Assembly: GCA_963750995.1 (NCBI GenBank)
Contig: CAVVST010000005.1
Span: 1,240,001-1,304,000 of the forward strand
Source: CAVVST01 sp963750995
GTDB taxonomy: Bacteria > Acidobacteriota > Vicinamibacteria > Vicinamibacterales > UBA2999
DNA length: 64,000 bases
Reading direction: 5' to 3'
The translations under genes and the position numbers were made by a program. Position 1 is the first letter of the stretch, and every line of letters begins with the position of its first letter. Below the pieces are notes generated by a model. The model did no database searches and had not been told where the DNA came from. It was given only the letters and a program-made list of their open reading frames with translations. Of this stretch, positions 39,819 through 48,891 are shown piece after piece.

Positions 39819-42800
39819 ATGCCAGGCAAGGAATTCCACCCGCTCGTTTCTGAATGGTTCAGCCAGACGATTGGTGCGCCCACACCGGCGCAAGCGGCCG
39901 GCTGGGAACAGATCCGCAACGGGCGCCATACGCTGATCGCCGCTCCGACGGGCTCGGGTAAGACGCTCGCCGCGTTTCTCACGGCCATCGACGATCTCGT
40001 CCAGGAGGGTGTCAGCGCCCCGCTCCCCGACGAAATCCGTGTCGTCTACATTTCCCCGCTGAAGGCACTGAGTGCGGACATCCACAAGAACCTGGCGGAG
40101 CCCCGCCGCGGAATTCGTCAACGTGCCGAGTCGCGCGGCGAGCCGGCTCCACGCATCACGGCAGCGGTCCGCACCGGCGACACCACGCAGTCTGAACGCG
40201 CGGCCATGTTGCGGACGCCGCCGCACATCCTCGTCACCACTCCGGAGTCGCTGTATCTGCTGCTGACAGCGGGCCGCAGCCGCGATCTCCTGCGAACCGT
40301 CCGCACGGTGATCGTCGACGAGATTCACGCGGTCATCGGCACCCGGCGTGGCGCGCATCTCGCGTTGTCGCTCGAACGGCTGCAGCAGGTGGCGGAACAA
40401 CCAGTGCTCAGAATCGGGCTCTCGGCCACACAGAAGCCCGTCGAGGAGGTCGCGCGCTTTCTCGTCGGTGCGGACCGCGGACGCGCCGACTGCGCCATCG
40501 TCGACGAGGGCCACCGCCGCACGCTCGACCTGGCGCTCGAGATTCCACGCTCGCCGCTCGGCGCCGTGATGGCGCACGAGGTATGGGAGGAGTACTACGA
40601 CCGGTTGGCGGAGTTGATCTCCTCGCATAAGACGACGCTGGTGTTTGTGAACACGCGGCGGATGGCGGAGCGGGTGGCGCGTCACCTGAGCGAGCGGATC
40701 GGTGAACGCGACGTCACGGCCCACCACGGCAGCCTCTCGAAAGAGACGCGACTCGATGCGGAGCACCGGCTGAAGACCGGGGCGCTGAAGGCGCTCGTGG
40801 CCACGGCGTCACTGGAGCTGGGCATCGACATCGGCCACGTCGATCTCGTGTGCCAGATTGGTTCGCCGCACAGGATCGCGACCTTCCTCCAGCGCGTCGG
40901 TCGGTCCGGCCACTCGGTGTCAGGGACACCGAAGGGGCGGCTGATGCCCGCCTCACGCGATGACCTCGTGGAGTGTGCGGCGCTGCTCCGATCGGTTCGG
41001 CAGGGCGACCTCGACCGGATCGTCACGCATGATGCGCCGCTAGATGTCCTGGCGCAGCAGGTCACCGCGGAGCTCGCGTGTCGCGAATACGCCGAAGACG
41101 ACTTGTTCAGAGTGGTTCGTCGGGCGTGGCCGTATCGGGCGCTGGAGCGGGGCGATTTCGACGCCGTTGTCGCAATGCTCGCGGATGGCTTCGCCACCAG
41201 GCGCGGGCGGCGAGCCGCGCTCGTCCATCGCGACGAGGTGCACGGCATGCTCCGACCCCGGCGCGGATCGCGCATGCTCGCGATCCAGTCCGGCGGCGCC
41301 ATCCCCGAGGTCGCCGACTACCGCGTCGTCCTCGAGCCGGAAGAGACGTTTGTCGGCACGCTGAACGAGGATTTCGCCATCGAGAGCAGCGCCGGCGACG
41401 TCTTCCAGCTCGGGAATGCATCCTGGCAGATCGCCCGTGTCACGACTGGAACGGTGCGGGTGATCGACGCGCACGGCGCGCCCCCGACGATCCCGTTCTG
41501 GCTGGGAGAGGCGCCGGCGCGCAGCGACGAGCTCTCGCGTGCGGTCAGCGACCTGCGCACCGATATTGACGCACTGCTCTCCCGCGAAGACGTGGGGGCC
41601 GGCTTTAGCCGGCTCGAGGGCTGGCTGACATCGGAAACTGGTCTCGCCCCTGACGCTGCTGAACAGGTGCTCGACTACCTCGCCGCCGGCCGCGCAGCGC
41701 TCGGCGTGATCCCGACGCAGAAGACACTTGTCCTCGAACGTTTCTTCGACGAGTCGGGCGGCATGCAGCTGGTGCTCCACGCCCCCTTCGGCAGCCGCAT
41801 CAACCGTGCGTGGGCGCTGGCGCTGCGCAAGAAATTCTGCAGACAGTTCAACTTCGAGCTGCAGGCGGCCGCCACCGAGGACGCGCTTATGTTGTCGCTC
41901 GGGCCGCAGCACTCCTTCCCATTGGCCGACGTCTTCCGCTACGTCCACCCGGCGACGCTCCGCGAGACGCTGATCCAGGCCGTCCTCGACGCGCCGCTCT
42001 TCGCCACCCGCTGGCGCTGGAATGCGACCATTTCGCTGGCCGTGCCGAGGAACCGGAACGGGTCGAAGGTGCCGCCCCCGCTGCAGCGCATGCAGGCGGA
42101 CGATCTGATGGCGGCCGCCTTTCCGGACGCTGCCGCCTGCCTTGACAACATCCCGGGCGATCGGGAGATCCCCGATCATCCGCTCGTGAACCAGTCGCTG
42201 CGGGACTGCCTCGAAGAAGCCATGGACATCCAGGGCCTCTCGGCCGTGCTCGACGCCATCCACGACGACGCGTTGACGCTCGTCTCGCGCGACACACCGG
42301 AGCCGTCGCCGTTTGCCGACGAGGTGGTGAACGCCCGTCCGTATGCGTTCGTCGACGACGCGCCGCTCGAGGAGCGTCGCGCTCACGCAGTGCAGACGCG
42401 GCGGCCGGCTGAGCCTGGTACGGCGCATGGATCGCTTGACGCCGCCGCCATCGCGCGCGTAATCGACGAGGCACGGCCAGACCCTCGCGACGCGGAAGAA
42501 CTGCACGATGTGCTGCTGACGGCCGGCTTCCTGCGCGAGGATGAAGCGAACGCCGCGTTGCTCGCGGCCCTCGCGTCGCACGCCCGTGCTACCCGTGCTG
42601 GCGACGCGATCTGGGTGGCTGCCGAACGTCTTCCTGAAATCCTGGCGGTTCATCCGACCATCTGTCTCGATCCGGTAATCGCGCCGCCACCATCACGCCT
42701 GGGACGCACGTGGAGGCGGGAGGAAGCGGTCGCGTCGCTCTTGCAGGGGCGCATGGCATTCATCGGTCCGGTCACCGCTTCGGTGCTGGCGGCGTCGCTC

Positions 42801-44087
42801 GGGATCGCCGGCGCGGACGCCGACGGCGCCCTGCTGGACCTCGAGTCGCAGGGCCTGGTCCTTCGCGGTGTCTTCACGCCTGGCGCGAAAACGCTCGAAT
42901 GGTGCGACCGCGTGCTGCTGGCGAGGATTCATCGCTACACCCTGAATCGCCTGCGCGCAGAAATCTCCCCGGTGACCCCGGCGGAGTTCATGCGCTTTCT
43001 CTTTGCGTGGCAGCACGTCGATGCGTCGAACGGCCTCGCCGGTCCCGACGGGCTGCGCGCGGTGATGGCGCAGATGGATGGGGTGGAGCTGCCGGCGCGC
43101 GCATGGGAGCGCGACGTGCTGCCCGCGCGGATCGCCGGCTACACGCCGGCCCTGCTCGACACACTGTGTCTTGCCGGCGAAGTGTCCTGGACCCGGCTGT
43201 CAAGTGGTCCCACGCAGGTCGTGGGCGCCACACCGATTGCACTGTTCCTGCGCGAACATGCCGATGCGTGGCTCGCGCTGAGAGCCGATCCGGCCGACGC
43301 AGGCCTCCACGACGGCGCAACCGACGCTGGAGACCGTACGGGTATTGGAGCTGGCGTCAGCCGGCTCGTTCTCGATCGACTCCGCTCCCACGGCGCTTCC
43401 TTCACGCACGACCTGAGCTCGGGGTGTTCGTTGAAGCCGGATGACGTTCGCGCCGCCCTGGCAGAACTCGTGGCGGCCGGCGACGTCAGCTGCGACGGTC
43501 CGGCCGGACTCCGCCGCATCATCGGCGCGCCCCCGGCTCCGGGCGCCGGCCATTCTGAAGGACGATGGTTCGCGCTGCCGGCACCGACAACACCGAGGAC
43601 TGAGGCGGTCGAAACACTCGCATGGACGCTGCTCCGCCGGTACGGAGTTGTCTTCCGGCGTGTGCTCGCTCGTGAAGCGTCAGGGGTCCCGTGGCGCGAG
43701 CTCGCGGGGATTTACCGGCGGCTCGAGGCGCGTGGCGAAATTCGCGGCGGACGATTCGTCTCGGGCATGACCGGGGAGCAATACGCCCTGCCGGAAGCGG
43801 TCGAACGACTCCGCGAAACCCGGCGTTCGACCGCCGACGATCGCCTGATCACAATCAGTGCCGCTGATCCGCTGAACCTTACCGGCATCATCACACCCGG
43901 CGATCGCATTCGTGTCGCCGCCGCCAACCGCGTTGTCTACCGCAACGGCGTGCCGGTTGCGGCGATGGAAGGGGACATGCTGCGGACGCTGGCCGAACTC
44001 GAGCCGGCAATCGCCGCGGAGGCAGCCGCGGCCGCCGCGGGCAGGCGGGTGCCAGTGCTCAGCGGCTACGTCGGCCGGCTTGGTTAG
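39819..44087 (+). CDS. lhr: Lhr-like DEAD/DEAH large helicase
   Basis: 1422 residues, the length of Lhr-family long helicases. Motif I APTGSGKT, Ia ISPLKALSADIHKNL, II DEIHAV, III LSATQKP, IV TTLVFVNTRRMAERV, V ATASLELGIDIG, VI QRVGRSGH. The long C-terminal region (Lhr winged-helix and beta-barrel parts) follows, with LHDVLLTAGFLREDEANAALL. Lhr proteins unwind RNA:DNA hybrids and are linked to DNA repair. Near residue 594 a REP-like palindrome (41598-41613) is translated as GAGFSRLEG. Starts 9 bp after glpK. Confidence 0.93.
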   Translation: MPGKEFHPLVSEWFSQTIGAPTPAQAAGWEQIRNGRHTLIAAPTGSGKTLAAFLTAIDDLVQEGVSAPLPDEIRVVYISPLKALSADIHKNLAEPRRGIRQRAESRGEPAPRITAAVRTGDTTQSERAAMLRTPPHILVTTPESLYLLLTAGRSRDLLRTVRTVIVDEIHAVIGTRRGAHLALSLERLQQVAEQPVLRIGLSATQKPVEEVARFLVGADRGRADCAIVDEGHRRTLDLALEIPRSPLGAVMAHEVWEEYYDRLAELISSHKTTLVFVNTRRMAERVARHLSERIGERDVTAHHGSLSKETRLDAEHRLKTGALKALVATASLELGIDIGHVDLVCQIGSPHRIATFLQRVGRSGHSVSGTPKGRLMPASRDDLVECAALLRSVRQGDLDRIVTHDAPLDVLAQQVTAELACREYAEDDLFRVVRRAWPYRALERGDFDAVVAMLADGFATRRGRRAALVHRDEVHGMLRPRRGSRMLAIQSGGAIPEVADYRVVLEPEETFVGTLNEDFAIESSAGDVFQLGNASWQIARVTTGTVRVIDAHGAPPTIPFWLGEAPARSDELSRAVSDLRTDIDALLSREDVGAGFSRLEGWLTSETGLAPDAAEQVLDYLAAGRAALGVIPTQKTLVLERFFDESGGMQLVLHAPFGSRINRAWALALRKKFCRQFNFELQAAATEDALMLSLGPQHSFPLADVFRYVHPATLRETLIQAVLDAPLFATRWRWNATISLAVPRNRNGSKVPPPLQRMQADDLMAAAFPDAAACLDNIPGDREIPDHPLVNQSLRDCLEEAMDIQGLSAVLDAIHDDALTLVSRDTPEPSPFADEVVNARPYAFVDDAPLEERRAHAVQTRRPAEPGTAHGSLDAAAIARVIDEARPDPRDAEELHDVLLTAGFLREDEANAALLAALASHARATRAGDAIWVAAERLPEILAVHPTICLDPVIAPPPSRLGRTWRREEAVASLLQGRMAFIGPVTASVLAASLGIAGADADGALLDLESQGLVLRGVFTPGAKTLEWCDRVLLARIHRYTLNRLRAEISPVTPAEFMRFLFAWQHVDASNGLAGPDGLRAVMAQMDGVELPARAWERDVLPARIAGYTPALLDTLCLAGEVSWTRLSSGPTQVVGATPIALFLREHADAWLALRADPADAGLHDGATDAGDRTGIGAGVSRLVLDRLRSHGASFTHDLSSGCSLKPDDVRAALAELVAAGDVSCDGPAGLRRIIGAPPAPGAGHSEGRWFALPAPTTPRTEAVETLAWTLLRRYGVVFRRVLAREASGVPWRELAGIYRRLEARGEIRGGRFVSGMTGEQYALPEAVERLRETRRSTADDRLITISAADPLNLTGIITPGDRIRVAAANRVVYRNGVPVAAMEGDMLRTLAELEPAIAAEAAAAAAGRRVPVLSGYVGRLG
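41598..41613. repeat. REP-like palindrome inside lhr
   Basis: GCCGGCTTTAGCCGGC is a shortened form of the intergenic palindrome, translated as AGFSR in the helicase C-terminal region. Confidence 0.5.
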
Positions 44088-44131
44088 CGTATTGCACCTG
44101 CCTGCCTCGTCGAAGTCTGAGCGAGGGAACA

Positions 44132-44614
44132 ATGGCTGAGATCGCGATACTGCGTCGAGTTCGAGAATCACAGGAACGCGAGCGACACAGGCAGTCCGCT
44201 TCGCGTTGGAATGCAGGCGAGAAGGCGGCGCTCGTGTTAGGACGCGCGCTGTTCGGTGGCTACTTTCTTTACAGTGGCCTCAACCACTTCCGGAACAAGG
44301 CCATGCTGTCGGGCTATGGCGCCAGCAAAGGTGTGCCGTATCCCGAGGCGGCGGTAACCGGTTCAGGCGCAATGATCCTGGTTGGCGGGCTGAGCCTGCT
44401 AACCGGCGTGCGGCCCAAGCTGGGCGCATCACTGATCGGTGCGTTCCTGCTCGGCGTGACGTCGCAGATGCACGACTTCTGGAACCTGGAAGACGGGCAG
44501 CAGCGGATGGGCGAGCAGACCAACTTTCTCAAGAACGTGGCACTGCTGGGCGGCGCGCTGATGGCGGCCGCGATACCGGAACCCTGGCCTGTCAGCGTTC
44601 CGACGGGACGCTAG
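44132..44614 (+). CDS. DoxX-family membrane protein
   Basis: 160 residues with four helices. The DoxX pattern is present: RALFGGYFLYSGLNHFRNKAMLSGYGASKGVPYPEAA, then ILVGGLSLLTGVRPKLGASLIGAFLLGVT and a late QTNFLKNVALLGGALMAA. An N-terminal basic stretch precedes the first helix. DoxX proteins occur in quinone- or sulfur-linked membrane complexes and in protection from reactive species. The exact role here is unknown. Convergent overlap of four bases with the next gene. Confidence 0.9.
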   Translation: MAEIAILRRVRESQERERHRQSASRWNAGEKAALVLGRALFGGYFLYSGLNHFRNKAMLSGYGASKGVPYPEAAVTGSGAMILVGGLSLLTGVRPKLGASLIGAFLLGVTSQMHDFWNLEDGQQRMGEQTNFLKNVALLGGALMAAAIPEPWPVSVPTGR

Positions 44615-45258
44615 CGACCCGCGCGGTTTCGCTCGATCCAGGCTGCCCACACGGGAAACAGCCACATTCCCAAGCCGGCGACGGCGATGGCCGTCACACT
44701 TGGGGGCGGTGGAGCCCACGGCCCGCTCGCCCAGATCGCCGTCGTCACACCGATCAGTCCCCAGAGCGCCCAGGTGCCCTTCGCGTTGCGTGCGGTGGTC
44801 GAACGCAGGTAGATCGCGATCGCGGCCGTGAAGAGTGCGCCTTCCACCACGAACGTCATTCCTATCGAATTCCACAACCCGAGTCCGTATCGCGGCCCGC
44901 CCGGCCACAGTGGGAGGTCGGGTACGTGCGTCACGTAATCGAGCAGCCAGTGGCTGACGACGGCAAACCCGATGAACAGTCCCGCCGTCAGATTCTTCAG
45001 GACCATCGCGGACAGACGGCCGGCAATGATGGCCCAGATAAGCGCCATGCTCAGGCTATGACTCCAGGGATAGTAGTCGAACGCGAGCGGAGTGAAAGCG
45101 GTGTAGCCAGGCACGATCCGCACGTGTTCAATCCCGGCGAGCAGCAGGACTGGCCAGAGCAGATCCAGTCCGAAGGCGCCGGCAACGAGCGCCGCGAGCG
45201 GCGCCCTGGGCGCTGCGCGCTTGGTGGCAAGCGCAACCGCAAGATGACCTGCGAACAT
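44611..45258 (-). CDS. Membrane-bound metal-dependent hydrolase-like protein (YdjM/DUF457-type)
   Basis: 215 residues, five helices. The ATG at 45258 gives the family start MFAGHLAVALATKR. Histidine-rich sites typical of the family follow: YYPWSHSLSMALIWAI and SHWLLDYVTHVPDLPLW. These are thought to bind metal at the membrane face. The enzymatic activity is unproven. Divergent from the DUF3014 gene 49 bp away. An upstream extension of the frame is Arg/Ala shadow sequence and is left out. Confidence 0.85.
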   Translation of the reverse strand: MFAGHLAVALATKRAAPRAPLAALVAGAFGLDLLWPVLLLAGIEHVRIVPGYTAFTPLAFDYYPWSHSLSMALIWAIIAGRLSAMVLKNLTAGLFIGFAVVSHWLLDYVTHVPDLPLWPGGPRYGLGLWNSIGMTFVVEGALFTAAIAIYLRSTTARNAKGTWALWGLIGVTTAIWASGPWAPPPPSVTAIAVAGLGMWLFPVWAAWIERNRAGR

Positions 45259-45307
45259 CAGAGGAGTATTCTCTCCCACACGCTCCCGGCGGACAGGGAC
45301 ACTGCAT

Positions 45308-46165
45308 ATGCTGGAAGACTTCGACTTTGAGAAAGAGCCCGCGCAGAACACGTCCGTGGCATTTCCGCAGGAGCGGTGGTGGCTCACGCCGCTGCTGATC
45401 GGGATCGTGGTGTTACTGGCGGCCGGCGCCGCCGTCTGGTTCTTCATGATGCGGCGGGCGCCGGAGCAGGCCGCCACAGCCGTGGCGCCGAAGCCAGCGG
45501 CCGCGGCGGCCCCCGCACCGGCCGACATCCGGCCGCTATGCGCCGCAACCGCGGCCGAGAATGCGGCGCTGCCGTCGCTGAACGACAGCGATGCCTTCGC
45601 CAAGAAATCTGCGACCGGCATGTCCGCGCATCCACGCGTGGCCGCGTGGCTGGCCACCGACAACGTGATCCGCAACTTCGTGGTGGCGGTTGACAATATC
45701 GCCAGCGGCGCAACGCCCGCGGCACGGATGCGGGCGCTGCGGCCGGCGGGAGCATTCCGGGTGCGCGAAGCGCGCGGCGGACTGTTCATCGACGCCCGCA
45801 GCTTCGAGCGCTACGCGCCGATCGCCGACGCGGTCGACTCCATCGAACCGCAAAACGCGGCGCAGCTGTGCGGCACGCTGAAGCCGCGGCTGGTCGATGC
45901 CTATGCCGAACTCGGCCGCGAAGGATCGTTCGACGTGGCGCTGGAGCGGGCGATTGTGGCGCTGTTGCGAACGCCGGCGGTCGGACCCGAGACTCGGGTG
46001 GTGCCAAAGGGAGCGTCGTATGCCTTTGAGGACGACGAACTGGAAAACCTGACGCCGGCGCAGAAGCAGCTGGCGAGGATGGGGCCGCGCAACGCGCGGC
46101 TGATTCAGGACAAGCTCCGCCAGATCGCGTTGGCGATCGGTATTCCCGCCGATCGTCTGCCGTAA
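45308..46165 (+). CDS. DUF3014 domain membrane-anchored protein
   Basis: 285 residues. One helix near residues 26-47 (PLLIGIVVLLAAGAAVWFFMM) is followed by an Ala/Pro linker and the DUF3014 domain: LPSLNDSDAFAKK, HPRVAAWLATDNVIRNFVVAVDNIASG, FERYAPIADAVDS, and LENLTPAQKQLARMGPRNARLIQDKLRQIA. It is anchored in the inner membrane with the domain probably in the periplasm. Function unknown; often encoded near envelope genes. Confidence 0.92.
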   Translation: MLEDFDFEKEPAQNTSVAFPQERWWLTPLLIGIVVLLAAGAAVWFFMMRRAPEQAATAVAPKPAAAAAPAPADIRPLCAATAAENAALPSLNDSDAFAKKSATGMSAHPRVAAWLATDNVIRNFVVAVDNIASGATPAARMRALRPAGAFRVREARGGLFIDARSFERYAPIADAVDSIEPQNAAQLCGTLKPRLVDAYAELGREGSFDVALERAIVALLRTPAVGPETRVVPKGASYAFEDDELENLTPAQKQLARMGPRNARLIQDKLRQIALAIGIPADRLP

Positions 46166-46166
46166 T

Positions 46167-46895
46167 TCATCTCCGACCGTCGTACCAGGAGAAACATTCC
46201 TCCGGGCTCCGCAGCGTGCGGCCCCGGCGGACGATCGTCCGCGCCATGAACCGAGTCATCTCGCGCGGCGTGTACAGCGTCGCCTTGCGCGCGCTCGTGA
46301 GGAGGGGATGACGATGAAGGATGGCGATACGCCGCCGGCGCTGCCGTGCGAGCCGCTTCAGCCGCCGCGACAGGTCGATCTCCTCTGCTGCGTACAACGT
46401 CTGGCTGAATCCCCCGATCGCCCGGAACACGGCGGCGTCGCAGAAGATGAACGAGCCGGCCACCCACCGCATGACGCGGCTGATGCAGTTCCACGCCGAC
46501 CCTATGACGTTGACGACCCGATCGGCGTGACGATCGAAACACACGGTACTGCCGCCGGCAACGCAGCGTCCGCTCTCGATCGCCTGGCGCACATCGACGC
46601 ACAGCGCGCGGCTCGGGTGCGAATCGGCATCGATGAAGAGCAGCCAGTCGCCGGTTGCGTACGCCGCGCCGGCGTTGCGTGCTCGTGAGATCTGATTCAC
46701 AGGCTCGAAGACGACGTCCGCTCCCGCCTGCCGCGCGATCGTGGCGGTGGCGTCGGTGGAGTTGTTGTCGCAGACGATGAGCTCAGTGGTCCACCCGGCC
46801 TGCTCGAACGCGACCACCGCGTCGCGGATGCTGCGCAGCGACGCGGCCAGGCCGCGTTCCTCGTTGAACGCCGGAACGATGACCGAAATCTTCAT
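46167..46895 (-). CDS. Family 2 glycosyltransferase
   Basis: 242 residues, single GT-A domain. It opens KISVIVPAFNEERGLAASL, then LIVCDNNSTDATATIARQAGADVV, and the metal-binding motif DWLLFIDADSHP (DxD). After that come FCDAAVFRAIGGFSQTLYAAEEIDLSRRLK with the ED-like acceptor site. No C-terminal helix is seen. The ATG at 46895 lies 1 bp after the stop of the DUF5996 gene (TGAGATG), so translation is coupled. The sugar donor is unknown; GT2 enzymes of this length often build dolichol- or undecaprenyl-linked sugars. Confidence 0.92.
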   Translation of the reverse strand: MKISVIVPAFNEERGLAASLRSIRDAVVAFEQAGWTTELIVCDNNSTDATATIARQAGADVVFEPVNQISRARNAGAAYATGDWLLFIDADSHPSRALCVDVRQAIESGRCVAGGSTVCFDRHADRVVNVIGSAWNCISRVMRWVAGSFIFCDAAVFRAIGGFSQTLYAAEEIDLSRRLKRLARQRRRRIAILHRHPLLTSARKATLYTPREMTRFMARTIVRRGRTLRSPEECFSWYDGRR

Positions 46896-46896
46896 C

Positions 46897-47829
46897 TCAT
46901 CTGGGGCGTGGATCGCCGGCGCGTTCGAGCGCCTGTCGATCCCATTGTCCCAGATTGGCGGCAGCCTCGTAGGTTGACTGAAGAAATGCGTGGAGCGCTG
47001 CGTCGGGCGCGGCGGACTCGCGGACGACGTCATACGGCAGGATGAACTCGCGAAGGTCAGTGCTGTAGAACGCGCCGGGCGACTGCAGCGCTGCCTGCGC
47101 AAAACCGGCCGGCTCCGGATAGGCGTAGGCATAGAAGGCGGCGTAGGGAATCGGACCGCCGCCGGGCCAGAAGCCGCAGCTGCTGACTTCGTGCGAGTAC
47201 GCCTCGCGCGTGATCCAATCCGGCAGGTTTGGAATGCCGCCCGGATGCGGTGGCGCTGGCCGTCCCGAAAAGCGAGTAACGGCGAGGTCGAGCCCGCCCC
47301 AGAACAGGTGAACCGGACTGCACTTCCCGATGAACTCGACGCGAAACTGTTTCAGCACCCGATCGGCCTGCACGAGCACCTGCCAGAACCTGTGCGCGTG
47401 CTCGCGGTCGTAGGCGCGATGCGTCTCGTCCTGATCGAACGGAATGGCGTCGGCAATCTCGTTGGGCCGCTTATGAATGCGGACGTGGAGGTCGAGTGCT
47501 TGCATCGTCTCCATCAACCGCCGGTAGAAGGTCGCAACCGACTGCGGTTCGAGCGCGAATGCGCGGCGGCTTCCGTCGTTGCACTCGACCGAGACCTCGT
47601 GGCTGATGAAATCGAACACGATCTCGAAGGCCCGCCGTTCGTACGGGATCGGCGAAGTGGTGAGACCCCACGGCGTGACGTACAAAGTCGCATGCCACGC
47701 ATGGTTGATCCACGGGCTCTGTGCGAGCCGGACCTTCCCCGCTATCTGCAGCCAGAGGTGGAGGGTCGCGTAGGTGTCCGCCCAGGCGTTAAGCGGGAGT
47801 GCGGGCCAGGCGCCGGTGATATCAGTCAT
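46897..47829 (-). CDS. DUF5996 family protein
   Basis: 310 residues, soluble. Characteristic phrases: LHLWLQIAGKVRLAQSPWINHAWHATLYVTPWGLTTSPIPYERRAFEIVFDF, PVHLFWGGLDLAVTRFSGRPAPPHPGG, and SHEVSSCGFWPGG. The C-terminal Arg-rich end is short. The ATG at 47829 overlaps the preceding membrane protein gene by eight bases. Function unknown. Confidence 0.9.
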   Translation of the reverse strand: MTDITGAWPALPLNAWADTYATLHLWLQIAGKVRLAQSPWINHAWHATLYVTPWGLTTSPIPYERRAFEIVFDFISHEVSVECNDGSRRAFALEPQSVATFYRRLMETMQALDLHVRIHKRPNEIADAIPFDQDETHRAYDREHAHRFWQVLVQADRVLKQFRVEFIGKCSPVHLFWGGLDLAVTRFSGRPAPPHPGGIPNLPDWITREAYSHEVSSCGFWPGGGPIPYAAFYAYAYPEPAGFAQAALQSPGAFYSTDLREFILPYDVVRESAAPDAALHAFLQSTYEAAANLGQWDRQALERAGDPRPR

Positions 47830-48205
47830 GGGATGAACGATGCGCGCGCGCGCCCGAGGCGACGAAGAGCGACAGCATGAAGCTGACGACGGTGACCACG
47901 AGCGCGCCCAGGAATGCGGCGCCGAATCCGCCGACATGGAAACCGAGCCCGAGCGCGTCCGATATCCTGCCGGTCAGCCAGAGCATCACGGCGTTGAGCA
48001 CGAACGTGAACAACCCGAGCGTCAGGATGAACAGCGGCAGCGTCAGCAGCATCAGGATCGGGCGCACGGCGATGTTGAGGACGCCGAACACCAGCGCGAC
48101 GACCAGCAGCAGCCGCCAGTCGCCGTCGAAGGAGATCCCCGAGACGAGCCGCGTCGCCGCCCATAGTGCCGCAGCATTGATCAGGAGCCGCCAGACAATC
48201 TGCAT
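47822..48205 (-). CDS. Phage-holin-4-superfamily / YvlD-like membrane protein
   Basis: 127 residues with four helices. The family pattern is LVVALVFGVLNIAVRPILMLLTLPLFILTLGLFTFVLNAVMLWLTG, where VFGVLNAxxRP and LPxxxLTLGLF are diagnostic. Despite the holin name, members are chromosomal proteins of cell-envelope function, and no lysis genes are present. It heads a minus-strand run with DUF5996 and GT2 and is divergent from the EF-P gene. Confidence 0.9.
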   Translation of the reverse strand: MQIVWRLLINAAALWAATRLVSGISFDGDWRLLLVVALVFGVLNIAVRPILMLLTLPLFILTLGLFTFVLNAVMLWLTGRISDALGLGFHVGGFGAAFLGALVVTVVSFMLSLFVASGARAHRSSHD

Positions 48206-48253
48206 GTGGGCAGTCCAAAGGTGGATAGTAAACCGATACTATTGATCCTGCGA

Positions 48254-48829
48254 ATGGCCAGCCTTCTCGAAGCAATCGAAATCAAGCGCAAGACCTTCTT
48301 TGAGCACGAGGGCGCCCCCTACGTGTGCCTCGACGTCGAGGTCTCGAAGCCGACCGCCCGTGGCGGCCAGACCCTGGTCCGCATCAAGATGCGCAACCTG
48401 ATCACACGCGCGGTCTTCGACAAGACCTTCAAGGCGGGCGACAAGTTCCAGGAACCCGATCTGGCGATGATCGAGGCGGCCTTCCTCTACAAGGACGGCG
48501 GCGGCTATCACTTCATGGACCAGGAGAACTTCGAGACGCTGACGCTGCGCGAGGACCTGCTTGGCGACGACCGCCTGATGCTGTCCGACAACATGATCGT
48601 GCAGATCCAGAAGTTCAACGGCAATCCGATCGGCGTGCAGCTCCCGACGATCGTCGAGCTGACCGTCTCCTACACGGAGCCCGGCGTGCGCGGCGACACC
48701 GCCAGCGGCGGCGTGACGAAAGCCGCCACGCTCGAAACCGGTCTCGAGATCCGGGTGCCGCTGTTCATCAAGGAAGGCGAGCGGGTGAAAGTGCATACGG
48801 AAACCCGCGAATTCGCGGGGCGCGTGTAG
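48254..48829 (+). CDS. Elongation factor P family protein (YeiP/EfpL-like loop)
   Basis: 191 residues, full three-domain EF-P. It starts MASLLEAIEIKRKTFFEHEGAPYVCLDVEV. The first-domain loop that reaches the peptidyl-transferase centre is SKPTARGGQTLVRIKMRN: PTARGG at the tip resembles the YeiP/EfpL subfamily rather than the lysine tip of ordinary EF-P. The second-domain text LLGDDRLMLSDNMIVQIQKFNGNPIGVQLPTIVEL and the third-domain GLEIRVPLFIKEGERVKVHTETREFAGRV complete it. EF-P proteins relieve ribosome stalling at proline-rich sequences. No modification enzyme gene (epmA, earP) is nearby. Confidence 0.93.
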   Translation: MASLLEAIEIKRKTFFEHEGAPYVCLDVEVSKPTARGGQTLVRIKMRNLITRAVFDKTFKAGDKFQEPDLAMIEAAFLYKDGGGYHFMDQENFETLTLREDLLGDDRLMLSDNMIVQIQKFNGNPIGVQLPTIVELTVSYTEPGVRGDTASGGVTKAATLETGLEIRVPLFIKEGERVKVHTETREFAGRV

Positions 48830-48833
48830 CCAG

Positions 48834-48890
48834 GTCCGCCTGAAGGCGGACACTACGTTCTGGTACGTCAGTGTCCGGCTTCAGCCGGAC
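48834..48890. repeat. Pair of inverted REP-like palindromes between convergent genes
   Basis: GTCCGCCTGAAGGCGGAC (48834-48851) and GTCCGGCTTCAGCCGGAC (48873-48890) face each other around a short spacer containing ACTACGTTCTGGTACGT. Each is a strong hairpin. They lie between the EF-P stop and the SDR stop and could terminate both genes. Confidence 0.85.
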
Positions 48891-48891
48891 C

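Noticed and set aside
39141..42653. Two long minus-strand frames antisense to glpK and lhr
   Set aside because: Arg-rich shadows; the plus-strand genes have every family motif.
47822..48205. Prophage lysis gene because of the holin-like name
   Set aside because: The family is chromosomal (YvlD-like), and no phage genes are nearby.
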